64,000 nt of DNA from Parerythrobacter lacustris (GCF_024626475.1 NZ_JANKHH010000007.1:372001-436000); one strand, 5' to 3'; counted from the first letter of the stretch, positions 1 through 8,757 are shown. The notes: generated by a model from the sequence alone, not told the origin. A program made the numbers and translations.

Positions 1-171
1 CGGCGCATCGGCGATCGCCTTGCCGGGCACGGTGTCGGCGACCAGCATCGGCTCGAAGAACTTGCGCAAGCGTTCGAGCACCGGCGGCGGGATCAGCCCA
101 GGCAGGCGGCAAAAGCCCAAAGTATCGTATTCGCGGCGTTGTTCGGCGCTCAACACAGGCTCAATTCCCAC
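1..171 (-). CDS. Phytanoyl-CoA dioxygenase-like protein, N-terminal fragment
   Basis: Only the first ~57 residues lie in the window; the gene runs off the left edge. The reading frame gives a start such as GTG-GGA-ATT at 171 or GTG-TTG-AGC at 156, followed by LSAEQRREYDTLGFCRLPG, which is the usual opening of PhyH-type Fe(II)/2-oxoglutarate dioxygenases (an E/Q-rich helix, then a G-F-x-R/V-x-P-G-L segment). The metal ligands would lie outside the window, so the assignment rests on the N-terminus alone. It overlaps the end of cca by about 11 bases if the 171 start is used, so it probably follows cca in the same transcript. Confidence 0.5.
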   Translation of the reverse strand, partial: MGIEPVLSAEQRREYDTLGFCRLPGLIPPPVLERLRKFFEPMLVADTVPGKAIADAP

Positions 172-1342
172 GTGCCAATTCCTCATCGAGCATGGCTTCG
201 ACCCGCGTGCGATCGGGAAAGCCCTCTTCCACCCAGCGCGCTTCGACCGCGCGCAGCATCCGCGCGACCTGTGGGCCCGCTTCGACCCCTCGGGCAACGA
301 TCTCGCCGCCCTTGAGCGGCAATTCGGGCACCTGCCACCCCGCGAGTGGAGAGGTCTCAGCCCCGGCCAGCAGCAGCCGATCGAAGGCGCAGGCCATGCC
401 CTCGCGATAGGCCAGCCCATGCGGGGCTGCGGCATCCGAGGGCTTGCGCTCGGCGGCGCAGACCAGCCGGTCGCGCTGGGCGCGCGAAAGGCGCAGGCGG
501 GCAGCCACTGTCTCGACCACAGGCGGCAAGGCGGGAAGCAGCGCAGCGAGGCGGCGAACCGGGTCGGGTGCGATGCCTTCGCGTGCCTCGGCTGCGACCA
601 GCCTTTCCAGTTCGCCGATTTCGTGTGCACCGGCCTCCGGCAACACCACCGGCAGCACGCCCAGCGCGCGCATCCGCGCCACTGTGGGCGCGGGGTCGGG
701 CAGCGTGAGGAGATTGAGCAGTTCCATCGCCACCCGCTCGCGGCTCAGGCCCTTGAGCGTATCGGCCAGTTCGCTGCACGCGGCCTCCGCAGCGGTATCC
801 AGCTCCGCCCCGAACCGCGCCTGAAAGCGAAAATAGCGGAGAATGCGTAGGTGGTCCTCGCGAATTCTTTCATGAGGATTGCCGATAAAGCGAACACGGC
901 GGGATGAAAGGTCCCTCAGCCCGCCGAAATAGTCCGAGACGGCGAGCGTTTCGGAATGCGCGTAGAGCGCATTGATCGTAAAATCCCGCCGCGCGGCGTC
1001 CTCTTCCCAATCCCCGGAAAAGGCAATCGTCGCGCGGCGGCCATCGGTCGCGACATCCTTGCGCAGCGTGGTCACCTCGACCGGGCCGCCCGGCAGAATT
1101 GCGGTGACGGTGCCGTGCTCGATCCCGGTTGGGACGGTGCGGATGCCCTTGGCCGTGCAGAGTTCGATCACCCGTTCGGGCAGATGGGTTGTCGCCGCGT
1201 CGACATCCTTCACCGGCATGCCGAGCAGCGTATCGCGCACCGCGCCGCCGACCCAGCGCATATATACCGCCCCGAGCGCGGCGACCAGTTGCGCAAGGTC
1301 CTCGCGCTGCGTCCAGGGTGCGGGGGGCAATCTCTCTTCCAT
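161..1342 (-). CDS. cca: CCA-adding tRNA nucleotidyltransferase
   Basis: Class II tRNA nucleotidyltransferase/poly(A) polymerase head domain, about 393 residues. It adds or repairs the 3' CCA of tRNAs. Visible motifs are RWVGGAVRDTLLG near the N-terminus, the metal-binding DVD pair in VKDVDAATT, RRDFTINALY, and HERIREDHLRILRYFRFQARFG, the family's RNA/nucleotide-recognition signature. I chose ATG at 1342 because it starts 22 bases after the NUDIX stop; an in-frame TTG at 1381 would add 13 residues and overlap that gene. Order NUDIX then cca is common in alphaproteobacteria. The lower-GC C-terminal half matches the usual variable domain. Confidence 0.93.
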   Translation of the reverse strand: MEERLPPAPWTQREDLAQLVAALGAVYMRWVGGAVRDTLLGMPVKDVDAATTHLPERVIELCTAKGIRTVPTGIEHGTVTAILPGGPVEVTTLRKDVATDGRRATIAFSGDWEEDAARRDFTINALYAHSETLAVSDYFGGLRDLSSRRVRFIGNPHERIREDHLRILRYFRFQARFGAELDTAAEAACSELADTLKGLSRERVAMELLNLLTLPDPAPTVARMRALGVLPVVLPEAGAHEIGELERLVAAEAREGIAPDPVRRLAALLPALPPVVETVAARLRLSRAQRDRLVCAAERKPSDAAAPHGLAYREGMACAFDRLLLAGAETSPLAGWQVPELPLKGGEIVARGVEAGPQVARMLRAVEARWVEEGFPDRTRVEAMLDEELARGN

Positions 1343-1364
1343 CGCGCGCTGATACTCGCTCGCG

Positions 1365-1958
1365 TCAGTCGAGCCAAGCAAGCCGGCGCGAGAGGTTGGC
1401 GATGATCGCCGCGGTCACCCCCCAGATGCGGAAGCCGCCGTGGTGCAGCTCGAGATACTGCCGCATCGCGCCGTTCCAGAACACCTCGTGCTCGGTCCAG
1501 TTCTCGCGCCGCAGCAGCAGGTCGAGCGGGGCCTCGAACCACGCCTCGACCTCGCGCGGGTTGGGGGTGAGGTCGAGATCGGGCGGGATCACGCCGAGCA
1601 CCGGGGTGATGTCGAACCCGGTGCCGGTCTGGTAGCGATCGGTGGTGCCGACCAGCCGCACATGGCTGCGGTCGAGCGCGAGCTCTTCCTCCGCCTCGCG
1701 CAGCGCGGCCGCCACCGCATCCTCGCCCGGGTCGAGCTTGCCGCCGGGGAAGGCGACCTGGCCCGGGTGGTCACGCAGCGAATCGGGGCGTTTGGTGAGG
1801 ATGATGCCCGGTTCCTCGCGGTCGGTGACGGCGATCAGCACTGCCGCATCGGCGGTGCGTGCCGCATCGGCAAAGCGCGCGTCGCTCATCAGGTCGGGGA
1901 TGTCCTGCGCGTGCCCGTCCTCGAACAGCCGCTGCAACCGGTCGAACAATGCACTCAT
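1365..1958 (-). CDS. NUDIX hydrolase, CoA pyrophosphatase type
   Basis: A 197-residue NUDIX protein. The Nudix box lies at about residues 72-94 (GGKLDPGED then REAEEEL), and it is preceded by LRDHPGQVAFPGG, the extra signature of the CoA pyrophosphatase (NudL/YeaB) subfamily, which cleaves coenzyme A and its esters to 3',5'-ADP and 4'-phosphopantetheine. Start is ATG at 1958, overlapping the stop of the upstream DUF1285 gene as ATGA, so the two are translationally coupled. The last glycine of the canonical box is alanine here. Substrate is inferred from the subfamily signature. Confidence 0.88.
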   Translation of the reverse strand: MSALFDRLQRLFEDGHAQDIPDLMSDARFADAARTADAAVLIAVTDREEPGIILTKRPDSLRDHPGQVAFPGGKLDPGEDAVAAALREAEEELALDRSHVRLVGTTDRYQTGTGFDITPVLGVIPPDLDLTPNPREVEAWFEAPLDLLLRRENWTEHEVFWNGAMRQYLELHHGGFRIWGVTAAIIANLSRRLAWLD

Positions 1959-2503
1959 GCGGGCAGCAGCGAGAAGGTTTCGCCGAGGCTCGAAACCGTC
2001 CAGTCGTCGCCCTGCGCCAGCGCGATTTCTGCCAGCTGGGCATAGGTGCTGCGATTGAGCCGCGCCTCGCACCCGCGCCGCACCCACAGGTACAGTGCAG
2101 GGGTCTCGGCATCGCCCGCCGCGCGCAAAGGGTTGTCCGGCCCGGCGATAACCAGCTCGTCGGTGTTGAGACGAAAGGCGAGGCCATCGTCGCGCTGGGC
2201 GACATCGGTGGCGATAAAAGCGGCGTCCTCGACCTCGATGCTGAGCTTCTCGAACGGGGTGACCAGCCAGTGCTGCCCGCCTTCGTCGCGCATCAGCAGG
2301 CCGGAGAAAGCGCGCACCATCGCGGTGCGGGTGATCGGGCTGCCCTGGTGGAGCCAGGTCCCGTCTGCCGCGATCGACATTTCGCTGTCGCCGCTGCGCT
2401 CGGGCGCCCATTGCTCGACCGGGGGCAGCTTGCGGGCGGCGACCTGCTCGGCCACTTCGGCCAGAGTCAGCTCGGCCAGTTCGGGGGGCGGTTGATAGGG
2501 CAT
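1955..2503 (-). CDS. DUF1285 domain-containing protein
   Basis: A 182-residue cytoplasmic protein with the pattern of the DUF1285 family: an N-terminal stretch rich in E/L (PELAELTLAEVAEQ), then a beta-rich body with DGTWLHQGSPITR and FSGLLMRDEGGQHWLVTP. Function of the family is not established. It is the first gene of a minus-strand run DUF1285-NUDIX-cca(-PhyH-like), with a 4-base overlap to the NUDIX gene. Its promoter should lie in the 174-base gap up to the GNAT gene, which also holds a palindromic repeat. No signal peptide or membrane segment is seen. Confidence 0.8.
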   Translation of the reverse strand: MPYQPPPELAELTLAEVAEQVAARKLPPVEQWAPERSGDSEMSIAADGTWLHQGSPITRTAMVRAFSGLLMRDEGGQHWLVTPFEKLSIEVEDAAFIATDVAQRDDGLAFRLNTDELVIAGPDNPLRAAGDAETPALYLWVRRGCEARLNRSTYAQLAEIALAQGDDWTVSSLGETFSLLPA

Positions 2504-2551
2504 TGAGGGGAACGTTGGCAGAATGTCGTGCCGACCTCAACCGCCGGTGGC

Positions 2552-2665
2552 CCACCCCGTTGCAGCTAGGCTCACTTCGCTCGCCAAGCTTCACTGCCCC
2601 TCCCTTGAGGGAGGGGTGGCGAGACTTGCTGAGCCGAAGGTGAAGCTAGTCGCAGCGGGGTGGGG
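2552..2665. repeat. Imperfect palindromic repeat (family C) in an intergenic gap
   Basis: An extended dyad: the left arm CCACCCCGTTGC(A)GCTAG is mirrored by CTAGTCGCAGCGGGGTGGGG at the right, and a compact inner hairpin (CCCCTCCC-TTGA-GGGAGGGG) sits at about 2588-2607. It fills most of the gap between the GNAT and DUF1285 genes. The layout is that of a REP-like interspersed element. No second copy of this family was noticed elsewhere in the window, so that class is tentative. Confidence 0.65.
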
Positions 2666-2677
2666 TCCCAACGCCGC

Positions 2678-3199
2678 CTAGTTGTACCACGGCCCCAGCA
2701 TGCCTTCTGCCGGCAGCACCGCCGGATTGGCGCAGCGGACCAGCAGCCGCTCGCGCTCGAACGGGCCGGGGCAGTGCCAGCCTTGCGTCGGTGCAGCAGT
2801 GAAGCCCCAGCGGCCGTAATAGGGCGCATCGCCGATCATCACTTGCGGCAAGGCAGGCGCGCCCTCTTTGGCAGAAGCATCGACCGCCTGCAGCGCAGCA
2901 AACATCAGCGCCTTGCCGAACCCCTCGCTCTGGCGTTCGGGCACCACCGCTACCGGCCCGACCATCAGCATCGGATGCGCGCGGCCATCGCGGTCGGTCA
3001 GCGCGATCGGCCACAACTGGATGGTGCCGACCAGATAGTCCTCATCGTCGAGCGCGGCGAAGCTCAGGCCGGGCAGCCAATCGGTGCCCTCGCGGATGCG
3101 ATAGGCGGTCCGCGCGTGCCGATCCGCCCCGAAGGCGTAGTCGAGCAACTGCTCGATCAGTGCGGGATCGATCGCGGATAGGGGAACAAGGCTCGCCAT
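2678..3199 (-). CDS. GNAT family N-acetyltransferase
   Basis: A 173-residue single-domain acetyltransferase. Acetyl-CoA-binding motif A is at about residues 83-98 (VAVVPERQSEGFGKALM, a Q-x-x-G-x-G form). The C-terminal part, PYYGRWGFTAAPTQGW, is typical of the YhbS-like GNAT subgroup, whose acceptor is not known. The gene stands alone, with a 66-base gap to the downstream-lying sugar dehydrogenase and the family C repeat after its 3' end. No signal peptide. Confidence 0.85.
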   Translation of the reverse strand: MASLVPLSAIDPALIEQLLDYAFGADRHARTAYRIREGTDWLPGLSFAALDDEDYLVGTIQLWPIALTDRDGRAHPMLMVGPVAVVPERQSEGFGKALMFAALQAVDASAKEGAPALPQVMIGDAPYYGRWGFTAAPTQGWHCPGPFERERLLVRCANPAVLPAEGMLGPWYN

Positions 3200-3265
3200 G
3201 GCGCGCGCCGATAGGGACGGGGAGGGGGCGTGTCGACGAATTTCGGCTTGCGGCGACCTGCCTCT

Positions 3266-4423
3266 CTACTTCTTCGGGGCCAACCTCAGCAGCCGCCCGC
3301 CTTCGCCGTCTTCGAGCACATAGAGCGCGCCGTCGGGCCCTTCGAGCACTTCGCGCAGGCGCTTGCCGAAGGGATAGCGCGCCGCTTCGGTCGCTGCGGT
3401 GCCTTCGAAACTCACCCGCACCAGGGCCTCGGCATCGAGACCCGCGATAATCGCATCGCCCTTCCAGTCGCCGAACAGCTTGCCGGTAATGAAGGTGAAA
3501 TCGCCCGGCGCGATCACCGGGGTCCAGCCGATCGCCGCGGCGGCGAACTCGGGCCGCGTGGCGTGATCGGGAATATTCTCGCCGCTGTAATGGTCGCCGT
3601 CGGACACCACCGGCCAGCCGTAGTTCTTGCCCTGCTGCACGAGGTTGAGCTCGTCGCCGCCCTTGGGGCCGTGCTCGAGATCCCACAGCCGCCCTTCACC
3701 ATCGAACTGCAGGCCGAGTATGTTGCGGTGCCCCAGCGAGTAGCGCTCCGCCGGGCCGGTCGGCTTGCCGCTGGCATCGATCGGGATGCGGATCACCTTG
3801 CCCAGATCGCTGTTCGGGTCCTGCGCGGGCTGCATTTTCTGCCGGTCGCCGCTGGCGATGAACAGGTACTTGCCGTCGGGCGCGAAGGCGAAACGGTGCG
3901 AATAGTGCCCGCGCCCGGTGACCTTGGGGTTCTGCCGCCAGATCACCTCCAGCCCCTCGATGGTGCAGGCGGCGGTCTCTTCGCACACCAGCGTGCCCCG
4001 GCCTACCGCCGCGCCGCGGGTGTCGTTCTCGCCGGCTTCCGCCCAGCTGAGATAGATGGTGCGAGGGCCAAGCACCTCGCCCGCTTCTGACGGAAGGAAG
4101 GCGATGTCGCCCAGGCCGCCCTGGCCGCCATAGTCGACCTCGGGCACGCCGCGCACTTCGCCGCGTTCGCCGCTGGCGACATCGTAGAACTTCACCGCGC
4201 CCGATTTTTCGGTCAGGAACAGCACCTCCGTCCCGGGCGCGAAGGCGGCCGCCCAGGGCTCGTTGTAGGCCCCGTGCTCGGTGATCGCGAAGGGATCGGA
4301 CACGCCGGGTTCAACGCCGCTGTCCCCCGTCTGCGCATAGCTGCAGCTTGCGAGTGCGAGAGCCAGGGGGGATAGGGTGAGGGCCAGCTTGGGCGAGAGG
4401 CGGGAATCTGCGATGTTGTTCAT
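3266..4423 (-). CDS. PQQ-dependent sugar dehydrogenase-like lipoprotein
   Basis: A 385-residue exported beta-propeller of the glucose/sorbosone dehydrogenase family. Such enzymes oxidise aldoses in the periplasm with PQQ. Family features are the repeated blades with [28 protein letters not shown] and [13 protein letters not shown]. The N-terminus has a hydrophobic stretch ending in a lipobox (LALASC, Cys at about residue 27), so the protein is probably a lipoprotein. Its ATG at 4423 overlaps the 5' end of the divergent rnhB gene, so promoters for the two genes must lie inside each other's coding sequence. Whether it truly uses PQQ cannot be decided here; no PQQ synthesis genes are in the window. 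Confidence 0.85.
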   Translation of the reverse strand: MNNIADSRLSPKLALTLSPLALALASCSYAQTGDSGVEPGVSDPFAITEHGAYNEPWAAAFAPGTEVLFLTEKSGAVKFYDVASGERGEVRGVPEVDYGGQGGLGDIAFLPSEAGEVLGPRTIYLSWAEAGENDTRGAAVGRGTLVCEETAACTIEGLEVIWRQNPKVTGRGHYSHRFAFAPDGKYLFIASGDRQKMQPAQDPNSDLGKVIRIPIDASGKPTGPAERYSLGHRNILGLQFDGEGRLWDLEHGPKGGDELNLVQQGKNYGWPVVSDGDHYSGENIPDHATRPEFAAAAIGWTPVIAPGDFTFITGKLFGDWKGDAIIAGLDAEALVRVSFEGTAATEAARYPFGKRLREVLEGPDGALYVLEDGEGGRLLRLAPKK

Positions 4424-5045
4424 GACCTACGGAACACCCGAAAACGCGAACGGTTTCAAGCCCTGTGTTTTCGGGGTCGACGAGGCGGGGCGCGGGCCGC
4501 TGGCAGGGCCGGTGGTGGCAGCGGCGGTGGTGCTGTGCGATCCTTGCCCGCAGGGCCTCGACGATTCCAAGAAACTCACCGCTGCGCGCCGGGCGAAGCT
4601 CGATCTCGAGATCCGGCAGTGCTGCGGCTGGGCGGTCGGCGTGGTCGAGGCGGAGGAGATCGACCGGATCAATATCTTTGCCGCGACGATGCTGGCGATG
4701 ACCCGCGCGGTCGCGGGGCTGGCGCAGGCGCTGGGCGAGGCGCCCGACAACGTACTGATCGACGGCAATGCCACGCCCCACGGGCGGGTCGCGGAATGGT
4801 GCTGGCCGGCGCGGGCGATCATCGGCGGGGATGCGCTGGAGCCGGCGATCTCCGCCGCTAGCATCGTCGCCAAGGAATGGCGCGACCGGATCATGCTGGA
4901 GGCTGCGCGGGCGCACCCGCATTACGGCTGGGACCGCAACAAGGGCTATGGCACGCGCGAGCATATGGAGGCGCTGCGTATGCACGGGCCGACCCCGCTG
5001 CACCGCAAGACTTTCGCGCCGGTTTCGCAGATGTCGCTTGTATGA
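4413..5045 (+). CDS. rnhB: Ribonuclease HII
   Basis: About 210 residues. RNase HII removes ribonucleotides and RNA primers from DNA duplexes. Catalytic motifs are visible: [18 protein letters not shown] near the N-terminus (first Asp-Glu pair), a central [18 protein letters not shown], and [18 protein letters not shown] near the end. Start could be ATG 4413 or ATG 4422; both overlap the ATG of the divergent PQQ-type dehydrogenase (4423). In many alphaproteobacteria rnhB sits next to ccrM, as it does here. Confidence 0.95.
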   Translation: MLFMTYGTPENANGFKPCVFGVDEAGRGPLAGPVVAAAVVLCDPCPQGLDDSKKLTAARRAKLDLEIRQCCGWAVGVVEAEEIDRINIFAATMLAMTRAVAGLAQALGEAPDNVLIDGNATPHGRVAEWCWPARAIIGGDALEPAISAASIVAKEWRDRIMLEAARAHPHYGWDRNKGYGTREHMEALRMHGPTPLHRKTFAPVSQMSLV

Positions 5046-5071
5046 TCGTGCTGGTTGCGAGCTGAGCGTAC

Positions 5072-5248
5072 ATGCGTTTGAGAACCAAAATCGCTCTCGG
5101 CTTCACCCTTCTGTTTGTGATTGCACTCACGTTGCTGCTGTTTGCGGCCATCAACAATCGCGAGGTATGTGGCCAAGAGGCGCAGAACGCTGATTGCGAA
5201 TTTTTCACTCCATTGGACGTGCCGATTACAAATCCCAGGCGACCATAG
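5072..5248 (+). CDS. Small single-pass membrane protein (58 aa), unrecognised
   Basis: A short open frame from ATG 5072 to TAG 5246-5248. It encodes 58 residues: a basic start MRLRTK, one clear hydrophobic segment at about residues 7-26 (ALGFTLLFVIALTLLLFAA), then a polar tail with two cysteines. The opening resembles the first helix of membrane chemoreceptors or sensor kinases, so it may be a remnant of one. Base composition is less GC-rich than rnhB and ccrM. It lies 26 bases after rnhB. A real small protein, a leader and a gene remnant are all possible. Confidence 0.4.
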   Translation: MRLRTKIALGFTLLFVIALTLLLFAAINNREVCGQEAQNADCEFFTPLDVPITNPRRP

Positions 5249-5289
5249 CCCGCACAGATCAGCTATTATTCGCGCTTCGCGATCGAACC

Positions 5290-5455
5290 GAGTCCTTCGC
5301 GCCACACCCCATCATATCGAGTCCGGCAAAGAGACTTGGACTCAATATCTTGTGGGGGACTCTTTATGTTCTCTCATGCTTAGCAGCCCGTTAACCATAA
5401 GCTGCGACAACTCCGTTCTTGACGTGGAGTCCGGTTGGACTCACCCTGTGGATAA
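5290..5455 (+). promoter_or_regulatory. ccrM leader: six GANTC sites, a CtrA-like half site and a DnaA box
   Basis: Within about 150 bases upstream of ccrM there are six GANTC sequences, the target of CcrM itself, at 5290, 5319, 5339, 5358, 5427 and 5438. TTAACCAT, a form of the CtrA-binding half site, is at 5391-5398. TGTGGATAA at 5447-5455 is the exact reverse complement of the DnaA-box consensus TTATCCACA. In Caulobacter, ccrM transcription is controlled by CtrA and by methylation of GANTC in its leader; extending this to the present organism is inference. Confidence 0.65.
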
Positions 5456-6643
<1,188 letters not shown>

Positions 6644-6669
6644 GGGGGCTTCCGCTTCGTCTCTCACTC

Positions 6670-6765
6670 CGTCACCCCGGACTTGATCCGGGGTCCCGCT
6701 TCTTGGGCGGGGTAGCAACTGGCTTCGAAGAGCAGCGGGACCCCGGCTCGGGGGCCGGGGTGACG
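6670..6765. repeat. Palindromic repeat, family A copy 1
   Basis: The ends are exact inverted copies: CGTCACCCCGG (6670-6680) and CCGGGGTGACG (6755-6765). Internal arms GGTCCCGCT and AGCGGGACC pair as well, giving a long hairpin. Related copies lie at 7620-7714, 8084-8225 and 16717-16803. When translated, such units give peptides like HPGLDPGSR, often seen in mis-annotated alphaproteobacterial proteins. It fills the gap between ccrM and the HEPN-like gene. Confidence 0.85.
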
Positions 6766-6820
6766 GGTTGAGGAGTCTTGGAGGATTGAGGGTGAATGGC
6801 GTTTTGACTAGCGTATCTGA

Positions 6821-7600
6821 ATGCCCACTTTTCGAGAAGATCAGATTGTTTCATTGGTTGAAAAATCGCTGACCGTGATGGATAGGCGAGCGACGCTGAC
6901 GGAACGTATTCTATCGCATACTTTTAGAACCGAGACTGCGACAGAATTCGCCACTCACGGAATTGCAAGGCGAGTCGCCGATATCGCTTATTCAATCGGA
7001 CGGGTGTTCGAGACTCTTCCACCTGATTTAGATGACATACCTACTTCCGAACAGCGGTCAGAAGCCACTGCTCATATTCAAGCCGTTTCGTTCAATACGT
7101 ATGGCTGCATGGACAACTTGGCACGGGTTTGGGTTTCAGAATACGAAGTGCGACGTCCAAACGGTCGCGAATTGGCTGCAAGTGAAGTTGGCCTCGCGCC
7201 GAAATGTGCAATTGTCAGGGCTTCTCTACCGCAAAATTTACAAGAACAGTTGCAAGACATGGATCGGTGGTTCGCCCATCTCGAGGAAGTGCGTCACACC
7301 ACTGCACATCGGATACCGCTTTATATTCCCCCCTTTATGATCGATCCTGAAAATGCGGCTCAATACAAAGATCTCAATGAGCAGGCGTATAATGCACTTA
7401 GTGAGAATAGATTGGACGATTATCATGCTTTGATTGGAGCAAGAGATGGTTTGCGGTTTTTCCGACCGATGATAGCGACTTCGGTCAATCAGGGTGCCAA
7501 TGCGCTCTTCCATCCTCAGCTGTTGGCAGATTTTGCTACAGTCGAACTCTGGATCGGTCATATCCTCGACAACCTTCCCGCAGCGGATCGGCGCGAATAG
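6821..7600 (+). CDS. Hypothetical protein with HEPN-like RxxxxH motif (orphan)
   Basis: 259 residues, no recognised family by eye, no signal peptide, no membrane helix, predicted largely helical. At residues 158-163 it has RHTTAH, which fits the R-polar-x3-H motif of HEPN ribonucleases, and it lies in a helical context (LEEVRHTTAH). Base composition is visibly different from neighbours: one sampled row (6841-6900) has 29 G/C of 60, while flanking genes are clearly GC-rich. It sits between two family A repeats. No adjacent nucleotidyltransferase or antitoxin partner is seen. Start ATG 6821 has no convincing Shine-Dalgarno. A horizontally acquired defence or toxin gene is the leading guess; the motif may also be chance. 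Confidence 0.6.
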   Translation: MPTFREDQIVSLVEKSLTVMDRRATLTERILSHTFRTETATEFATHGIARRVADIAYSIGRVFETLPPDLDDIPTSEQRSEATAHIQAVSFNTYGCMDNLARVWVSEYEVRRPNGRELAASEVGLAPKCAIVRASLPQNLQEQLQDMDRWFAHLEEVRHTTAHRIPLYIPPFMIDPENAAQYKDLNEQAYNALSENRLDDYHALIGARDGLRFFRPMIATSVNQGANALFHPQLLADFATVELWIGHILDNLPAADRRE

Positions 7601-7619
7601 TTTGCGCCCTAGCCCTTCA

Positions 7620-7714
7620 CGTCACCCCGGGCTTGACCCAGGGTCCCGCTTCTAAGCGGAGCAGCACCAAGGCCCAAAAAAGCAGCGGGACTCCGGCTCG
7701 GGGGCCGGGGTGAC
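7620..7714. repeat. Palindromic repeat, family A copy 2
   Basis: It begins CGTCACCCCGG and ends CCGGGGTGAC, the same orientation and arm sequence as copy 1, with AGCGGGACTCC as an inner arm. The middle differs from copy 1 (an A-rich AAAAAAGC stretch). It separates the HEPN-like gene (stop 7600) from the GIY-YIG gene (stop 7767, opposite strand). Confidence 0.85.
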
Positions 7715-7766
7715 TGGGTTGGGGAGGGAGTTGAGGCGCCGGTCGGCGAGTCGGAACGGAAGCAGG

Positions 7767-8066
7767 CTAAAGCAGCGTCTCGAACAAATCGTCCCACTCC
7801 GGATTCGCATTCTCGATCAGTTCGATCTTCCACTGCCGCCGCCAGCGTTTGAGGCGCTTCTCATGCGCGATCGCTTCATCGATGGTGCCGCAGCGGTCGG
7901 CCCAGACGAGGCGGGTCAGGCCATAGCGTTTGCAGAAGTCCGATCCGCCGCCGTCGCGGTGTTGTGTCACACGCGCCGCGAGGTCGGATGTCACTCCTAC
8001 GTAAAGCGTGCCGCGATATCGGTCCGCCATGAGGTACACCCAACCGCCGAGGGTTTCGCGATCCAT
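7767..8066 (-). CDS. Single-domain GIY-YIG nuclease family protein
   Basis: 99 residues from ATG 8066. The GIY-YIG core is plain: GWVYLMADRYRGTLYVGVTS (residues 8-27), then R32 and H36 in AARVTQH, and an E in AIAHEKRLKRWRR (residue 69 region) as the metal-binding glutamate. Family members of this size resemble the UPF0213 group. Family A repeats stand on both sides (7620-7714 downstream, 8084-8225 upstream). The same frame stays open upstream through the repeats to an ATG at 8234, but those extra residues are translated repeat and are unlikely to be used. The cellular target is unknown; the association with the repeats is suggestive. Confidence 0.88.
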   Translation of the reverse strand: MDRETLGGWVYLMADRYRGTLYVGVTSDLAARVTQHRDGGGSDFCKRYGLTRLVWADRCGTIDEAIAHEKRLKRWRRQWKIELIENANPEWDDLFETLL

Positions 8067-8083
8067 CGGGCGAGGCAACAGGA

Positions 8084-8225
8084 AGCGGGACCCCGGGTCA
8101 AGCCCGGGGCGACGGTTGGGTGAGGATTTGCCACAATTCGTCATCCCGGCCTCCGAGCCGGGTTCCCGCTTCCTGGGCGCAGCTCTCGAAATGGAGCGGG
8201 ACCCAAGCACAGGGCTGGGGTGACG
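8084..8225. repeat. Palindromic repeats, family A half copy and full copy
   Basis: Two units lie end to end. A half unit runs 8084-8114 (AGCGGGACCCCGGGTCAAGC then CCGGGGCGACG). A fuller unit runs 8139-8225, from CGTCATCCCGG to GGGGTGACG, with inner arms CCCGCTTCCTGGG and AGCGGGACCC. Both are immediately upstream of the GIY-YIG start codon at 8066. Confidence 0.8.
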
Positions 8226-8255
8226 AGGAAGCACTAGGGAGAATCTTCCCCTCTC

Positions 8256-8350
8256 CCGTCATTGCGAGGAGCCGCAGGCGACGTGGCAATCCAGGATGCG
8301 TCGCCCGCCGCTCTGGATTGCCGCGCGACTTTGTCGCTCGCAATGACGGG
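8256..8350. repeat. Palindromic repeat, family B copy 1
   Basis: The ends are perfect inverted copies, CCCGTCATTGCGA (8256-8268) and TCGCAATGACGGG (8338-8350), with inner arms GGCAATCCAG and CTGGATTGCC. A second copy lies at 18333-18413. It differs in sequence from family A but has a similar size and fold. Confidence 0.85.
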
Positions 8351-8757
8351 AAAGGGATTTCATGCGCGCTGTCCTACAACGTGCGAACGCGCTAGGTTCG
8401 CGTGATGGCCGGACGTTTCGCCTTCTCCGTTTCGCACGATTCACTTCGTTCCTGTTCCGCATCAGAGCAGCGCAACTTGCGCGCAGTGTGGCGTCGCCGG
8501 CGTCAAGCTGGCAGTGTCGGCGATCTGCCGGGAGGCAGGCAAACGGAAGGTGACACTACGCGCCGCAATATGGCTACCATGGTCCTGATATTCAGTAGGA
8601 AACGATCCGTGAAGAGTTTCGCAAAACGGGGGTTTCCGGGTTCCACTTCCCGACCCTCTGGATCGCGCAAAGGGCGCAAACTTTGTCTACTTCCGTCAAG
8701 CCCGCGCCAATCGCGATCACAGTGTCAACCCTGTCAACACCCCGCCAGGAACGCCGC
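8351..8757 (+). other. Gene-free leader before folP with a nested hairpin
   Basis: About 400 bases without a convincing gene; open frames here show no family features and poor starts. At 8513-8557 there is a two-level fold: outer arms AGTGTC and GACACT (6 pairs) enclose an inner hairpin CTGCC-GGGA-GGCAG (8525-8538). A short near-palindrome GCGCAA-c-TTGCGC lies just upstream at 8470-8482. Possible roles are a small RNA, a leader structure or a repeat remnant; no known riboswitch is recognised. Confidence 0.35.

Noticed and set aside
2572-3014. Minus-strand frames running through repeat C and the GNAT gene
   Set aside because: Out of frame with the GNAT motifs and partly translated repeat.
6670-7714. 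A composite transposon made of repeats A1 and A2 around the HEPN-like gene
   Set aside because: No transposase, no target-site duplication seen; repeats are small palindromes, not insertion sequences.
7767-8234. Longer version of the GIY-YIG gene starting at 8234
   Set aside because: The extra ~56 residues are translated palindromic repeat; ATG 8066 begins exactly at the domain.
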